Source of the DNA: Flavobacterium psychrophilum
GTDB lineage: Bacteria > Bacteroidota > Bacteroidia > Flavobacteriales > Flavobacteriaceae
Length of the DNA: 30,809 nucleotides
Direction: 5' to 3'
NCBI GenBank assembly: GCA_022729635.1
Contig: DZAU01000003.1
Location: 23,831 to 54,639 of the forward strand
Both the position numbers and the translations under genes were made by a program. This document shows, piece after piece, positions 14,110 to 22,493 of this stretch. The notes below the pieces were generated by a model. The model was not told the DNA's origin. It ran no database searches and saw only the letters and a program-made list of their open reading frames with translations. Every line of letters begins with the position of its first letter. Positions within the stretch are counted from its first letter, which is position 1.

Positions 14110-17100
14110 TTATTTCCCCAACATCTCCATCAACTCCAAAGCCCTTCTGGTCGTTTTCACATTCTCAAAAGTCAACAAAAGCCTTAATCCTGCTGGCGTT
14201 TGTTTTTCTTTCATTACACAAATAGCGCTGTTTTTTTGGACAAACTGAATCACCTGATGAAAGCGTTTGCTAGTATAAAAATCCGAATTTTGATCAGCAA
14301 CAAAATAACCAATCATCTTACCTTTTTTCATTACCAGTTTCTCGATTCCAACTCGGGTAGCAATCCATTTGATGCGAATGCTGTTCATTAAAGCATTGGC
14401 TCTTGGCGGCATTGGTCCAAAACGATCAATTAATTTATTTTGGAAAACAACCAATTCTTCTTCGTTTTTTACCGCGCCCAATTCGTTGTACAAACTCAAT
14501 CTTTCCGTAACATTATTGATATATTCATCAGAAAACAACAACTCAAAATCAGTGTCGATTTGCAGGTCTTTTACGTATTCTTTTTCGACTCCGCTGTCTT
14601 CGTTTTCATACAAATCCTTGAATTCGTTTTCCTTCAATTCGTCGATGGCTTCGTTCATAATTTTTTGGTAAGTGTCAAAACCAATTTCGTTGATGAAACC
14701 ACTTTGTTCACCACCCAATAAATCTCCCGCACCACGAATTTCCAAATCCTTCATCGCAATATTGAAACCACTTCCCAGTTCCGAGAATTGTTCCAAAGCC
14801 TGAATTCGTTTTCTGGCATCATCCGTCATCGCCGAATACGGAGGGCAAATAAAATAGCAAAACGCTTTCTTGTTGCTTCGTCCAACGCGACCTCGCATTT
14901 GGTGCAAGTCAGACAGTCCAAAATTATTGGCATTATTAATGAAAATAGTATTGGCATTCGGTACGTCTAATCCACTTTCGATAATTGTGGTTGCCACCAA
15001 AACATCAAATTCTCCGTTCATAAAAGCCAACATCAATTCCTCGAGTTTTTTACCTTCCATTTGACCGTGACCAATTCCTACTTTCGCATCAGGAACCAAA
15101 CGCTGAATCATTCCGGCCACTTCCTTGATGTTTTCTATCCGATTATTGACAAAGAAAACTTGTCCGTTTCTTTGAATTTCATACGAAATCGCATCTCGAA
15201 TCAACTCTTCGCTAAAACCAACCACATTCGTTTCGATAGGATAACGATTGGGCGGAGGCGTTGTAATCACCGATAAATCGCGTGCTGCCATCAACGAAAA
15301 CTGCAAAGTTCTCGGAATTGGAGTTGCTGTTAATGTCAAAGTGTCGATATTCGAGGCGATGGTTTTGAGTTTGTCTTTTACATTGACACCAAATTTTTGT
15401 TCCTCATCAACAATCAACAATCCAAGGTCTTTGAAAACCACATTTTTGTTGACCAATTGATGGGTTCCAATGACAATATCGAGTTTTCCTTCGGCTAATT
15501 GCTGGAGTGTTTCGGCTTTTTGTTTGGCGGTTCTAAAACGGTTTAAATAGCCAACAGAAACTGGCATTTCCTTTAATCTTTCGGTGAAAGTGCGGTAATG
15601 TTGGTACGCCAAAATCGTGGTTGGAACCAAAATCGCAACTTGTTTTGAGTTGTCAACGGCTTTAAAAGCAGCACGAATAGCGACTTCCGTTTTCCCGAAA
15701 CCCACATCGCCACAAACCAAGCGATCCATTGGTCGGTCGCTTTCCATATCGGCTTTAACTTCTGCGGTTGATTTGGTTTGGTCAGGTGTATCTTCGTAAA
15801 TGAAAGAACTTTCCAGTTCGTTTTGCAAATAGCTATCCGGCGCAAAACGGAATCCTTTTTCCAATTTTCTTTTGGCATACAATTGAATCAAATTGAACGC
15901 AATATGCTTAATGCGAGCCTTGGTTTTTTGTTTAAGAATCTTCCAGGCATTCGAACCGAGTTTATAAATTTTGGGTGGCGTTCCGTCTTTTCCATTAAAT
16001 TTCGAAATTTTGTAAAGTGAGTGAATGCTCACATAAACAATGTCATTATCGGCATAAACCAACTTAATCGCTTCTTGGGTTTTGCCTTCCACCTGAATTT
16101 TTTGCAAACCACCAAATCGTCCAATCCCGTGATCGATATGCGTTACATAATCGCCAACAGTCAAAGTTGTCAGCTCTTTTAAAGTGATATTTTGCTTCTT
16201 CGAAATAGTACTTTTGATGCTGAATTTGTGGTAACGTTCAAAAATTTGATGATCAGTATAACAAGCTAATTGATTTTCTTCGTCAATAAAACCTTGGTAT
16301 AAAGGCAGCACAATCGTGTTGTATTGTTTCCGAATACTTTCGTGATTTACCTCGTCTAAACTTTCAAAAATATCGTGAAAGCGTTTTGCTTGAGCTTCAT
16401 TGGAACAAAACAAATAATTTTTGTACCCGTTGAAATGATTGTCGTTCAAATTATTCAATAATAAATCGAATTGTTTATTGAATGAAGGTTGCGGTTTTAT
16501 ATAAAAATCGAAAACTTTAGTTCCCTCCTTTGTCGGGATGACAAAAAAGGGTTTTGAACTCAATTCCACAACCGAAAAATCTAAACTCTTCTTGACGAAT
16601 TCTGACTGGTTTAAGTACAATTGACTTGGTGCAAGGTGATTTACCGTCGCATTCAGGTTTTCGAAAATTTCATTGGCTTTGCCAAATAATTTATCCAATT
16701 TAGACAAAAGCAAGTCTGTATCTTGAATGAAAATAATGGTTTTATCATTGATGTAATCCAAAAAACTTTCACGATTTTCCTGAAAGAACTTGTTCTCAAC
16801 ATTTGGAATTATCGTAATTTTTTTTTGCTTTTCGATAGAGAGTTGTGTTTCTACATCGAAACTTCGAATGCTATCGACTTCATCACCAAAAAACTCGATT
16901 CGATACGGATTGTCATTCGAAAATGAAAACACATCGACAATTCCTCCACGAACCGAAAATTCGCCGGGTTCAGTAATAAAATCGACTCTTTTGAATTCGT
17001 ATTCGAACAAAACTTCATTGATAAAATCGATGGAAATCTTGTCGCCAACAGAAACTTTCAATGTGTTTTTGTCGAGTTCTTTTCGTGTGACCACTTTCTC

Positions 17101-17487
17101 GAAAAGTGCTTCGGGATAAGTAACAATAACGGCGGGTTTCTTGCGGGAATTGATTCGGTTTAAGACTTCGGCACGAAGCAAAATATTGGCATTGTCGGTG
17201 TCTTCAATTTGGTACGGACGACGATACGAACCGGGATAAAAAAGCACCTCTTGCTCGCCAATCATAAGTTCTAAATCATTCAAGTAGTAAGCCGCTTCTT
17301 CCTTGTCGTTTAAAATTAATAAAAACGGGGTTTCGGTTTTTTTGAAAAGCGATTGCACCACAAACGAAAGCGAAGAACCTATCAATCCAATCAACTGGGT
17401 TTTTTGTTCCGCTTGTTGCAAACTTTCGACAATTTGTTTGACTTTTGGCGAATTGTCGTAGGTGTTGTATAGGATTGCTTTACTCAA
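14110..17487 (-). CDS. mfd: Transcription-repair coupling factor Mfd
   Basis: A 1125-residue ATP-dependent DNA translocase that removes RNA polymerase stalled at lesions and recruits UvrA. Layout: a UvrB-like N-terminal module (about 1-350); an RNA-polymerase-interacting CarD-like domain starting near 440 (LTVGDYVTHIDHGIGRFGGLQKI); the helicase core with Walker A GDVGFGKTE near 592, DEEQ near 693, the TLTATPIPRTLQFSL motif after it, and HQMRGRVGRS near 860; and a C-terminal TRCF domain (about 990-1090, with IDRFGPMPPRANALMNSIRIKW). Length is normal for Bacteroidota. The start is a TTG whose frame overlaps the stop of the upstream lipoprotein by 8 bases. No ATG lies close upstream in frame, so translational coupling is likely. 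Confidence 0.97.
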   Translation of the reverse strand: MSKAILYNTYDNSPKVKQIVESLQQAEQKTQLIGLIGSSLSFVVQSLFKKTETPFLLILNDKEEAAYYLNDLELMIGEQEVLFYPGSYRRPYQIEDTDNANILLRAEVLNRINSRKKPAVIVTYPEALFEKVVTRKELDKNTLKVSVGDKISIDFINEVLFEYEFKRVDFITEPGEFSVRGGIVDVFSFSNDNPYRIEFFGDEVDSIRSFDVETQLSIEKQKKITIIPNVENKFFQENRESFLDYINDKTIIFIQDTDLLLSKLDKLFGKANEIFENLNATVNHLAPSQLYLNQSEFVKKSLDFSVVELSSKPFFVIPTKEGTKVFDFYIKPQPSFNKQFDLLLNNLNDNHFNGYKNYLFCSNEAQAKRFHDIFESLDEVNHESIRKQYNTIVLPLYQGFIDEENQLACYTDHQIFERYHKFSIKSTISKKQNITLKELTTLTVGDYVTHIDHGIGRFGGLQKIQVEGKTQEAIKLVYADNDIVYVSIHSLYKISKFNGKDGTPPKIYKLGSNAWKILKQKTKARIKHIAFNLIQLYAKRKLEKGFRFAPDSYLQNELESSFIYEDTPDQTKSTAEVKADMESDRPMDRLVCGDVGFGKTEVAIRAAFKAVDNSKQVAILVPTTILAYQHYRTFTERLKEMPVSVGYLNRFRTAKQKAETLQQLAEGKLDIVIGTHQLVNKNVVFKDLGLLIVDEEQKFGVNVKDKLKTIASNIDTLTLTATPIPRTLQFSLMAARDLSVITTPPPNRYPIETNVVGFSEELIRDAISYEIQRNGQVFFVNNRIENIKEVAGMIQRLVPDAKVGIGHGQMEGKKLEELMLAFMNGEFDVLVATTIIESGLDVPNANTIFINNANNFGLSDLHQMRGRVGRSNKKAFCYFICPPYSAMTDDARKRIQALEQFSELGSGFNIAMKDLEIRGAGDLLGGEQSGFINEIGFDTYQKIMNEAIDELKENEFKDLYENEDSGVEKEYVKDLQIDTDFELLFSDEYINNVTERLSLYNELGAVKNEEELVVFQNKLIDRFGPMPPRANALMNSIRIKWIATRVGIEKLVMKKGKMIGYFVADQNSDFYTSKRFHQVIQFVQKNSAICVMKEKQTPAGLRLLLTFENVKTTRRALELMEMLGK

Positions 17488-18082
17488 TTCGAGGCAGGTT
17501 TGGATCGGGTTTTACATTTGGAATTGCTCTTGCGGTGTCGAGCATTTTCAATAAATCAGATTCGCCTTCTTCGAGAGGAATTTTGCTTTTTTGAACAATT
17601 TTATCCATTTGGTTTTGTAAAGACACTAATTCTGTATTGATTTCGCCAACTAAAACAATAACTTTTTGATCCGGAATATCCTTTAAATGAATGAATAAAT
17701 CCAACATTCTAACCTTGGTAATAAGAGTCGAAATCCGGCTTTTTATTGGGGGAATATTAAACTGTGGGGGAACAAAATCGTTTAATGCCATTGCTTTCTT
17801 TGAAAGTTCTGTCGATTTTTTTTGAAAAGCTCCAATTGTTTTCTTGGGTTTTTGGCCTAACTCTGTCAAAAATAAACGCCATTCGTTCCAGGATAATGTG
17901 GCAGATTGCGAAGTGGAGTTGATTGGGTTGGCTTTAAAAACCCAGCCTTTATTGATGTTCGAGAAAATTAATTCTTTCTTCTTGGCATCTTTCATCATAT
18001 CGGCAAGACGGCTTTCTTTTTCGTTTTTACACGAATTCAGGACAAAAACCAAAGAAAGAAAATATAAAAATTTAAGTTTCAT
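17480..18082 (-). CDS. Predicted lipoprotein upstream of mfd
   Basis: A 200-residue lipoprotein of unknown function. The signal sequence has the lipobox VLNSC with Cys18 (MKLKFLYFLSLVFVLNSC). The mature part is mostly helical: KESRLADMMKDAKKKELIF, then WNEWRLFLTELGQKPKKTIGAF, a central block ending PPIKSRISTLITKVRMLDLF, and a C-terminal segment resembling a coiled coil (VLVGEINTELVSLQNQMDKIVQKSK). Its stop overlaps the mfd start, so both should be on one mRNA, although a periplasmic lipoprotein has no obvious link to transcription-coupled repair. The ATG is well placed, about 20 bases from a TAACTTTG box. Confidence 0.82.
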   Translation of the reverse strand: MKLKFLYFLSLVFVLNSCKNEKESRLADMMKDAKKKELIFSNINKGWVFKANPINSTSQSATLSWNEWRLFLTELGQKPKKTIGAFQKKSTELSKKAMALNDFVPPQFNIPPIKSRISTLITKVRMLDLFIHLKDIPDQKVIVLVGEINTELVSLQNQMDKIVQKSKIPLEEGESDLLKMLDTARAIPNVKPDPNLPRIE

Positions 18083-18101
18083 TTTCGATTACGTTAAGAT
18101 G

Positions 18102-18109
18102 CAAAGTTA
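18102..18109 (-). promoter_or_regulatory. Possible -7 box for the lipoprotein-mfd operon
   Basis: Minus strand TAACTTTG fits TAnnTTTG about 20 bases before the ATG. It would leave a leader of only about 10-15 bases. No clear -33 TTG. Confidence 0.38.
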
Positions 18110-18182
18110 CGAAGTAAATTTACAATTACGAATTACGGGATTAGAATAACCAAGGTAAGTGGCACAGTTAAAAAAAACAGAC

Positions 18183-18310
18183 ACAAATTACACGAATTAA
18201 CACAAATTTGGATGCCGTATATTCCACGAATCCGCCAAAGGCAGATAAAAATTCGTGTAATTTTATTTTTAGAATCACTATAATTAGTGCAAATTAGTGT
18301 AATTCGTGGC
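18183..18310. repeat. Palindromic intergenic repeat (ATTACACGAATT family)
   Basis: The left arm (18183-18209, ACAAATTACACGAATTAACA...) and right arm (18282-18310, ...AAATTAGTGTAATTCGTGGC) are imperfect inverted repeats. A second nested stem in the middle pairs CACGAAT (18225-18231) with ATTCGTG (18251-18257). It belongs to the same broad family as 1723-1800 and fills much of the 419-base spacer between the lipoprotein and threonine dehydrogenase genes. The rest of the spacer is AT-rich and contains the next promoter. Confidence 0.68.
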
Positions 18311-18455
18311 AAAAAAATAACTGGTGCGTTTGCCTAGTTCGAATAACAATCTCACATTCTGAAAGTGCTTTTCTTATTTTTAAAGAGAAAAAATTAAGAA
18401 ATTATTCGAGATTATTGAAGTCATTTAACGAAATTCCATTTGGTTTTCGTAAAAT

Positions 18456-18483
18456 TTTGATATTTACGAAATCGTTATCTTTG
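18456..18483 (+). promoter_or_regulatory. Promoter for the threonine dehydrogenase gene
   Basis: TTTG (18456-18459), 16 bases, then TATCTTTG (18476-18483), 18 bases before the ATG at 18502. The -7 box is ideal; the spacer is slightly short for the Bacteroidota consensus. Confidence 0.55.
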
Positions 18484-18501
18484 TATTTTAAAATTATTTA
18501 G

Positions 18502-19440
18502 ATGAATCCAAAAATACTGATTATAGGCGCTTGCGGGCAAATTGGCACAGAACTTACCCATAAACTTCGGGAACTATACGGGACAGAGAATGTAGTTGCT
18601 TCTGATATTCGAAAGTTGAATAACGACATTGTAAATTCCGGAACTTTTGAGGTGGTAAATGCTTTGGATTTTAACCAAATTGAGCACCTTGTTGAAGTAC
18701 ATCAAATCACCGATATTTATTTGATGGCAGCATTATTATCGGCAACAGCCGAAAAGAATCCTGCTTTTGCTTGGGATTTGAATATGAATTCTTTGTTTCA
18801 CGTTCTGAATTTGGCGAAAGCAAAAAAAATAAAAAAAATATTCTGGCCATCGAGTATTGCCGTTTTTGGACCCACAACTCCACGAGATAACACTCCACAA
18901 TACACCATTATGGAACCTTCAACAGTTTATGGAATCAGCAAACAAACTGGCGAAAGATGGTGTGAGTATTATCACACTCATTTTGGTGTTGATGTGCGCA
19001 GTGTTCGTTATCCGGGATTGATTAGCTGGTCAACTCCTCCTGGTGGCGGAACTACTGATTATGCTGTGGATATTTATCATAAGGCCTTGAGCGACGGAAA
19101 ATATGAATGTTTCCTTTCTTCCGAAACCAAAATGCCGATGATGTATATGGAAGATGCCATTGCTGCAACAATACAAATTATGCAAGCACCAGCGGAAAAA
19201 ATAAAGATTCGTTCCTCCTATAATTTGGCTGCAATGAGCTTCACACCAACAGAAATTGCTGCCGAAATCAAGAAACACATTCCTGATTTTATCACTACCT
19301 ATAATCCTGATTTTCGGCAAAAAATTGCCGACAGTTGGCCGGCAAGTATTGATGATAGTTGCGCCAGAGAAGACTGGAATTGGCAGCACGAATTTAATCT
19401 AGAAAGTATGACAGTGGAAATGCTGGAGAATTTGGGTTGA
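18502..19440 (+). CDS. L-threonine 3-dehydrogenase, SDR (epimerase-like) type
   Basis: A 312-residue NAD-dependent extended short-chain dehydrogenase. The nucleotide-binding motif is GACGQIG at 9-15, and the catalytic pair is Tyr143 and Lys147 in PSTVYGISKQTGE, preceded by Ser117/Ser118 (FWPSSIAVFGP). Length and sequence (KIFWPSSIAVFGPTTPRDNT, SVRYPGLISWSTPPGGGTTDYAVDIY) match the epimerase-like threonine dehydrogenases studied in Flavobacterium and Cupriavidus. These oxidise L-threonine at C3 to 2-amino-3-oxobutyrate, which then yields glycine and acetyl-CoA. No partner ligase (kbl) gene is adjacent. It is cytoplasmic, transcribed alone from the promoter just upstream, and convergent with the ABC operon, whose last gene ends 11 bases away. 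Family firm, substrate likely. Confidence 0.9.
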   Translation: MNPKILIIGACGQIGTELTHKLRELYGTENVVASDIRKLNNDIVNSGTFEVVNALDFNQIEHLVEVHQITDIYLMAALLSATAEKNPAFAWDLNMNSLFHVLNLAKAKKIKKIFWPSSIAVFGPTTPRDNTPQYTIMEPSTVYGISKQTGERWCEYYHTHFGVDVRSVRYPGLISWSTPPGGGTTDYAVDIYHKALSDGKYECFLSSETKMPMMYMEDAIAATIQIMQAPAEKIKIRSSYNLAAMSFTPTEIAAEIKKHIPDFITTYNPDFRQKIADSWPASIDDSCAREDWNWQHEFNLESMTVEMLENLG

Positions 19441-19451
19441 TTGTCAAACTT

Positions 19452-20072
19452 TCATAACGGTTTGAAATTAGTGAACTTCAACAGTATTTTCCCTTTCACT
19501 TTTCCGTCTTTGTCTTTTATGTTTTTGATATTAGATTTCCCTAAAAACTTTAGTGGAATATTTAATTTATTGGTCAAAAAGCTGATTTCGGTTGCGGTTG
19601 GAAATACGCCTTTTCCGTAGGAATGTTTTATTAAATACACACCAGATTCTTTGGTAGTCAAGTTGATTTCGTCAATGTGAAGGGTTGCTTTCGAAATTTT
19701 TAAATCAGCAGTAACCCAATCGCTTTTTGGATCTAAAGAGACTAGTTTATACCTTATCAAATCTCCTTTATTTTCAAGTTCAATCCAATGAGCTGAACCC
19801 TTCAACAAATCAGAAAACTGATTCAAAAAACCATTTTTGGGAAGCAACAATATTCCTTTTCCTTTAATAATTGGTTTTTTACCGTTTTCATAAAAAACAC
19901 TGATGTCTTTTGGTGGAATAGTGAGTCCTGGAACATTAATACTAATGTTAACCAAAGTTTCAAAACCTCGATTGATCGCATATTTTTTCTTGAGATTATC
20001 CGCGAGTTCATTTTGGGCTTTTAGAATAAAACTACTGAAAAAAAATAATATGATGAGTATAAAATGTTTCAT
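19452..20072 (-). CDS. Secreted protein of unknown function, last gene of the ABC operon
   Basis: A 206-residue exported protein with a signal peptide ending near residue 20 (FILKAQ). The mature part is beta-rich (FETLVNISINVPGLTIPPKDISVFY, GKGILLLPKNGFLNQFSDLLKGSAHWIEL, then WVTADLKISKATLHIDEINLTTKESGVYLIKHSYG). It recalls periplasmic lipid- or lipoprotein-binding beta-sheets of the LolA kind ('idlttKesG.y.ikhsYg'), but this is only a structural impression. Its ATG overlaps the permease stop by 4 bases (ATGA), so it is translationally coupled to the ABC transporter. It could act as the periplasmic acceptor of that transporter's substrate. Confidence 0.78.
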   Translation of the reverse strand: MKHFILIILFFFSSFILKAQNELADNLKKKYAINRGFETLVNISINVPGLTIPPKDISVFYENGKKPIIKGKGILLLPKNGFLNQFSDLLKGSAHWIELENKGDLIRYKLVSLDPKSDWVTADLKISKATLHIDEINLTTKESGVYLIKHSYGKGVFPTATEISFLTNKLNIPLKFLGKSNIKNIKDKDGKVKGKILLKFTNFKPL

Positions 20073-20905
20073 TCGGTAATTTTTAATGTATTAAATCTTA
20101 TCAATGAAACAATGATGCAAATAGTCGAAAATCCAATCAACCAAAATACAGAATTCAGTAAAGAAATCCAATCTATCTCAGAATAAAAAAACATTTGCCA
20201 TTGCGAAAAATGATAGGTAATCAGGAAGAATTCCCAACCCATAAACAAAGAGGCTGCCAAGGTTTGCAATAAGGTACTAATTACGATGACTCCCAAAGTT
20301 ATCAATATGGCTACCAATGATTTTCTGGTAAAAAAACTAACCGTAACCGAAAAAATAGCAAAAGTACTCATTGCCAAAAACGCATATCCAAAAGCTAAAA
20401 GAAATCTCCACAATAAATCTTTTTCTAGAATAATTTGTAACCCATTAAAGGCCACAATCAAATCGCCACTGCCAAACAAAACTAAAGCAAGTCCTAATGA
20501 AATAACGGTAAAAATCAATAAAAAAAAGAAGACATAGAACACCGCTATACAAAATTTGGAGACTACAATGCGATTTCTACTGATAGGTCTTGTCATCAGG
20601 AGGCGAATGGTTCCGGTTTCAAGTTCAGAACTAAACAAATCACCCGTTACGATAACAATTAGAATGGGAATATGAATCCAAAGGGTGTTTAGGACTAAAA
20701 AACTAACCATATATCCGTTGAGGATAGTTCCTTGTATCAAAAAATTATTGCCAAGGGATTGGAATAAATAGTCCAAAGCATTTTCACCTTCGGATTTTAA
20801 ACCCCAAAAAATAAGTCCAACTAGAATCAACATCAACCCAAGACTCAAAAAAATTCTTGGCTGGCGCATCAATTTTACCCATTCAAATTTTAGTAATTGT
20901 ATCAT
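20069..20905 (-). CDS. ABC-2 type transporter permease
   Basis: A 278-residue inner-membrane permease with six predicted membrane segments, at about 18-36, 64-86, 112-140, 164-188, 195-216 and 246-268. The cytoplasmic coupling motif of ABC-2 permeases is visible after the second segment: SSELETGTIRLLMTRPISRNRI. The start overlaps the ATPase stop by 4 bases, and the stop overlaps the next start by 4 bases. The partner ATPase is next to it. The substrate cannot be read; ABC-2 exporters of this form carry drugs, ions, polysaccharides or lipids. Confidence 0.9.
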   Translation of the reverse strand: MIQLLKFEWVKLMRQPRIFLSLGLMLILVGLIFWGLKSEGENALDYLFQSLGNNFLIQGTILNGYMVSFLVLNTLWIHIPILIVIVTGDLFSSELETGTIRLLMTRPISRNRIVVSKFCIAVFYVFFFLLIFTVISLGLALVLFGSGDLIVAFNGLQIILEKDLLWRFLLAFGYAFLAMSTFAIFSVTVSFFTRKSLVAILITLGVIVISTLLQTLAASLFMGWEFFLITYHFSQWQMFFYSEIDWISLLNSVFWLIGFSTICIIVSLIRFNTLKITE

Positions 20906-21771
20906 TTTACTATTTCCATATATTTATCATACAATATGCTGGAGCGCTCAATTTTATATGGAATAAAGCCTAACTCGTGAAGGTTTATCAAGACCTTTTT
21001 TGTTTCCTGAATACTTGCGCTTATTAGTAATGTATTAGCTTTTAGACAATAATCAAACCCGATTTCAAGAGAGTCTGGCAAGGTGTTTTCAAAATGAAAT
21101 GTCACGTTTTGTTTGTCTGTCCGATAATTTTCCATACTTCCAGAAAGGTGGATTTTGCCCTGATTTAAAAGTATAAAATCATCTGCAATACCTTCAATAT
21201 CTTCTAAAAGATGGGTTGAAACCAATATGCCTTTCCCTTGATTTTTCAAATCAACTAAAAGCTGAAGAATTTGCTCTTTTACTTCTGGATCCAAACCATT
21301 AAAGGGTTCGTCTAAAATTAAAAAAGAAGGATTGTCAATAAGAACTTGCGCTAATCCCAATCGTTGTTTCATTCCTCGAGAATAATGTTGGACTTTTTTG
21401 TTGGCAGCTTGCCTAAGCCCTACCTTTTCCAATAAATCCAATGCGTCAGCTTCAGAATTGGTTAATTTGATAAAAAGATCTAGGTTTTTTTTGCCACTGA
21501 GATAGGGATAAAAGTCGGCGGTTTCTAGCAAATAGCCACAATGATTTCGGAGGATATTAAAATATTTTAGTGGTTTTCCATCCAAAGAAATTTTTCCGCT
21601 TTCAGGTGCAACCAATCCTGCCAAAACTCTAAAAGCAGAACTTTTTCCCGCTCCATTAGGACCAATTAGTGTTGTAATTTTACCTTCGGTAATTACAAAA
21701 TCAATTCCATTTAAAATTTTTTGATTACCATAGCTCAGAGCCATGTTTTGAATTTCTAGCTTTCTCACCAA
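20902..21771 (-). CDS. ABC transporter ATP-binding protein
   Basis: A 289-residue nucleotide-binding subunit of the CcmA/NatA-like exporter class. Walker A GPNGAGKSS at 37-45, signature YSRGMKQRL at 130-138 (the usual SGGxxQ replaced by SRGMKQ, common in this class), Walker B LILDEP at 151-156 with FNGLD D-loop, and the switch histidine His187 (STHLLEDIE). About 80 C-terminal residues after the core form a divergent accessory domain. It works with the permease, whose start overlaps its stop by 4 bases. Its own start overlaps the stop of the unknown membrane protein by 7 bases, making a compact four-gene unit. Confidence 0.94.
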   Translation of the reverse strand: MVRKLEIQNMALSYGNQKILNGIDFVITEGKITTLIGPNGAGKSSAFRVLAGLVAPESGKISLDGKPLKYFNILRNHCGYLLETADFYPYLSGKKNLDLFIKLTNSEADALDLLEKVGLRQAANKKVQHYSRGMKQRLGLAQVLIDNPSFLILDEPFNGLDPEVKEQILQLLVDLKNQGKGILVSTHLLEDIEGIADDFILLNQGKIHLSGSMENYRTDKQNVTFHFENTLPDSLEIGFDYCLKANTLLISASIQETKKVLINLHELGFIPYKIERSSILYDKYMEIVK

Positions 21772-22295
21772 TAAAAATACTTACTTTTATAATTAGACAC
21801 AAAAAAAGTCGTCATCCAATATTCTTTAGTGAAAAAAATTTGAGGTTTTTCTATAATTATATGGGGTAAAATATGATACCATCTAAAACCAATTTTATAG
21901 AAATAATCGTTGACTTCTTTTTTTAATCCTAAACAATTCCCTGCTTCGGCAATGGCTTCTCTTTGGCATTTGGATTTAGAAAACACTCTAACTAATTGTT
22001 TTTTAAAACCATATTGATGTAATAAATCTTTCGCCATTTTATAGTTTTGATATCTACTGTATGCGTCTAATTGAGTGGTGATTATTAAGCTGAAAAAATA
22101 AATAAAAATAAAAAAATAGACAATAAATAATATCCCTTCAGCGTTTTTCAAAGCCATAAAACTTACTATACAAATCCAAAAACTCGCTACGCAAAATGCT
22201 TGTAAAGAAGCCGTTGATTTCACATACGATTCCATCCTTTTTATAAAAATATAGGATCTTGAAAGAGGTGGATTTGCACTAACTTCTATTAACAT
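21765..22295 (-). CDS. Unknown membrane protein, first gene of the ABC operon
   Basis: A 176-residue protein that I do not recognise. Two hydrophobic segments lie at about 30-50 (LQAFCVASFWICIVSFMAL) and 54-74 (ILFIVYFFIFIYFFSLIITT). They are followed by a charged soluble tail of about 100 residues with two cysteines (CQREAIAEAGNCLGLKKEV) and an aromatic-rich end (GFRWYHILPHIII... FFTKEYWMTTFFVSNYKSKYFYW). It overlaps the ATPase start by 7 bases, so it is probably part of the same transporter complex or its regulator. The AT-rich composition and aromatic C-terminus are unusual, but the operon overlap argues that it is a real gene. A TACTTTTG box lies about 74 bases upstream. Confidence 0.72.
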   Translation of the reverse strand: MLIEVSANPPLSRSYIFIKRMESYVKSTASLQAFCVASFWICIVSFMALKNAEGILFIVYFFIFIYFFSLIITTQLDAYSRYQNYKMAKDLLHQYGFKKQLVRVFSKSKCQREAIAEAGNCLGLKKEVNDYFYKIGFRWYHILPHIIIEKPQIFFTKEYWMTTFFVSNYKSKYFYW

Positions 22296-22368
22296 TCAGA
22301 TCAAATAAGTTACATTAACGATTAAAAATGTCTTATGTCCTCAAAAAAAAGATGTTACAGACATTGCT

Positions 22369-22376
22369 CAAAAGTA
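22369..22376 (-). promoter_or_regulatory. Possible -7 box for the four-gene ABC operon
   Basis: Minus strand TACTTTTG fits TAnnTTTG, about 74 bases before the first ATG. A TTTG lies upstream at 22405-22408 (minus strand), but with a 28-base spacer, longer than usual. Confidence 0.33.
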
Positions 22377-22438
22377 AAAATAACATTTTTTTGGTAATCT
22401 ACGCCAAATCTTATTTTAATCTTTTAATTTATACATAA

Positions 22439-22479
22439 AACACAAAAAAGGAGATGGTTTTAACACCCATCTCCTTTTT
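22439..22479 (-). terminator. Strong hairpin terminator after the M1 peptidase gene
   Basis: A perfect 13-bp inverted repeat, AAAAAGGAGATGG (22445-22457) and CCATCTCCTTTTT (22467-22479), around a 9-base loop. On the minus strand it follows the M1 peptidase stop by about 15 bases and ends in a T-rich run. The stem is A/T-flanked on both sides, so it could also stop plus-strand transcripts. Confidence 0.88.
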
Positions 22480-22493
22480 CAATTTAAAAAACC

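Noticed and set aside
14200..17119. Many plus-strand frames of 60-109 residues opposite mfd.
   Set aside because: They are antisense shadows of a long conserved gene, without motifs or spacing suggesting real genes.
20902..21771. The ABC ATPase as gliding-motility protein GldA.
   Set aside because: The class is similar, but the partner genes do not look like gldF or gldG, and the sequence shows nothing specific to gliding. Left as an ABC-2 exporter of unknown substrate.
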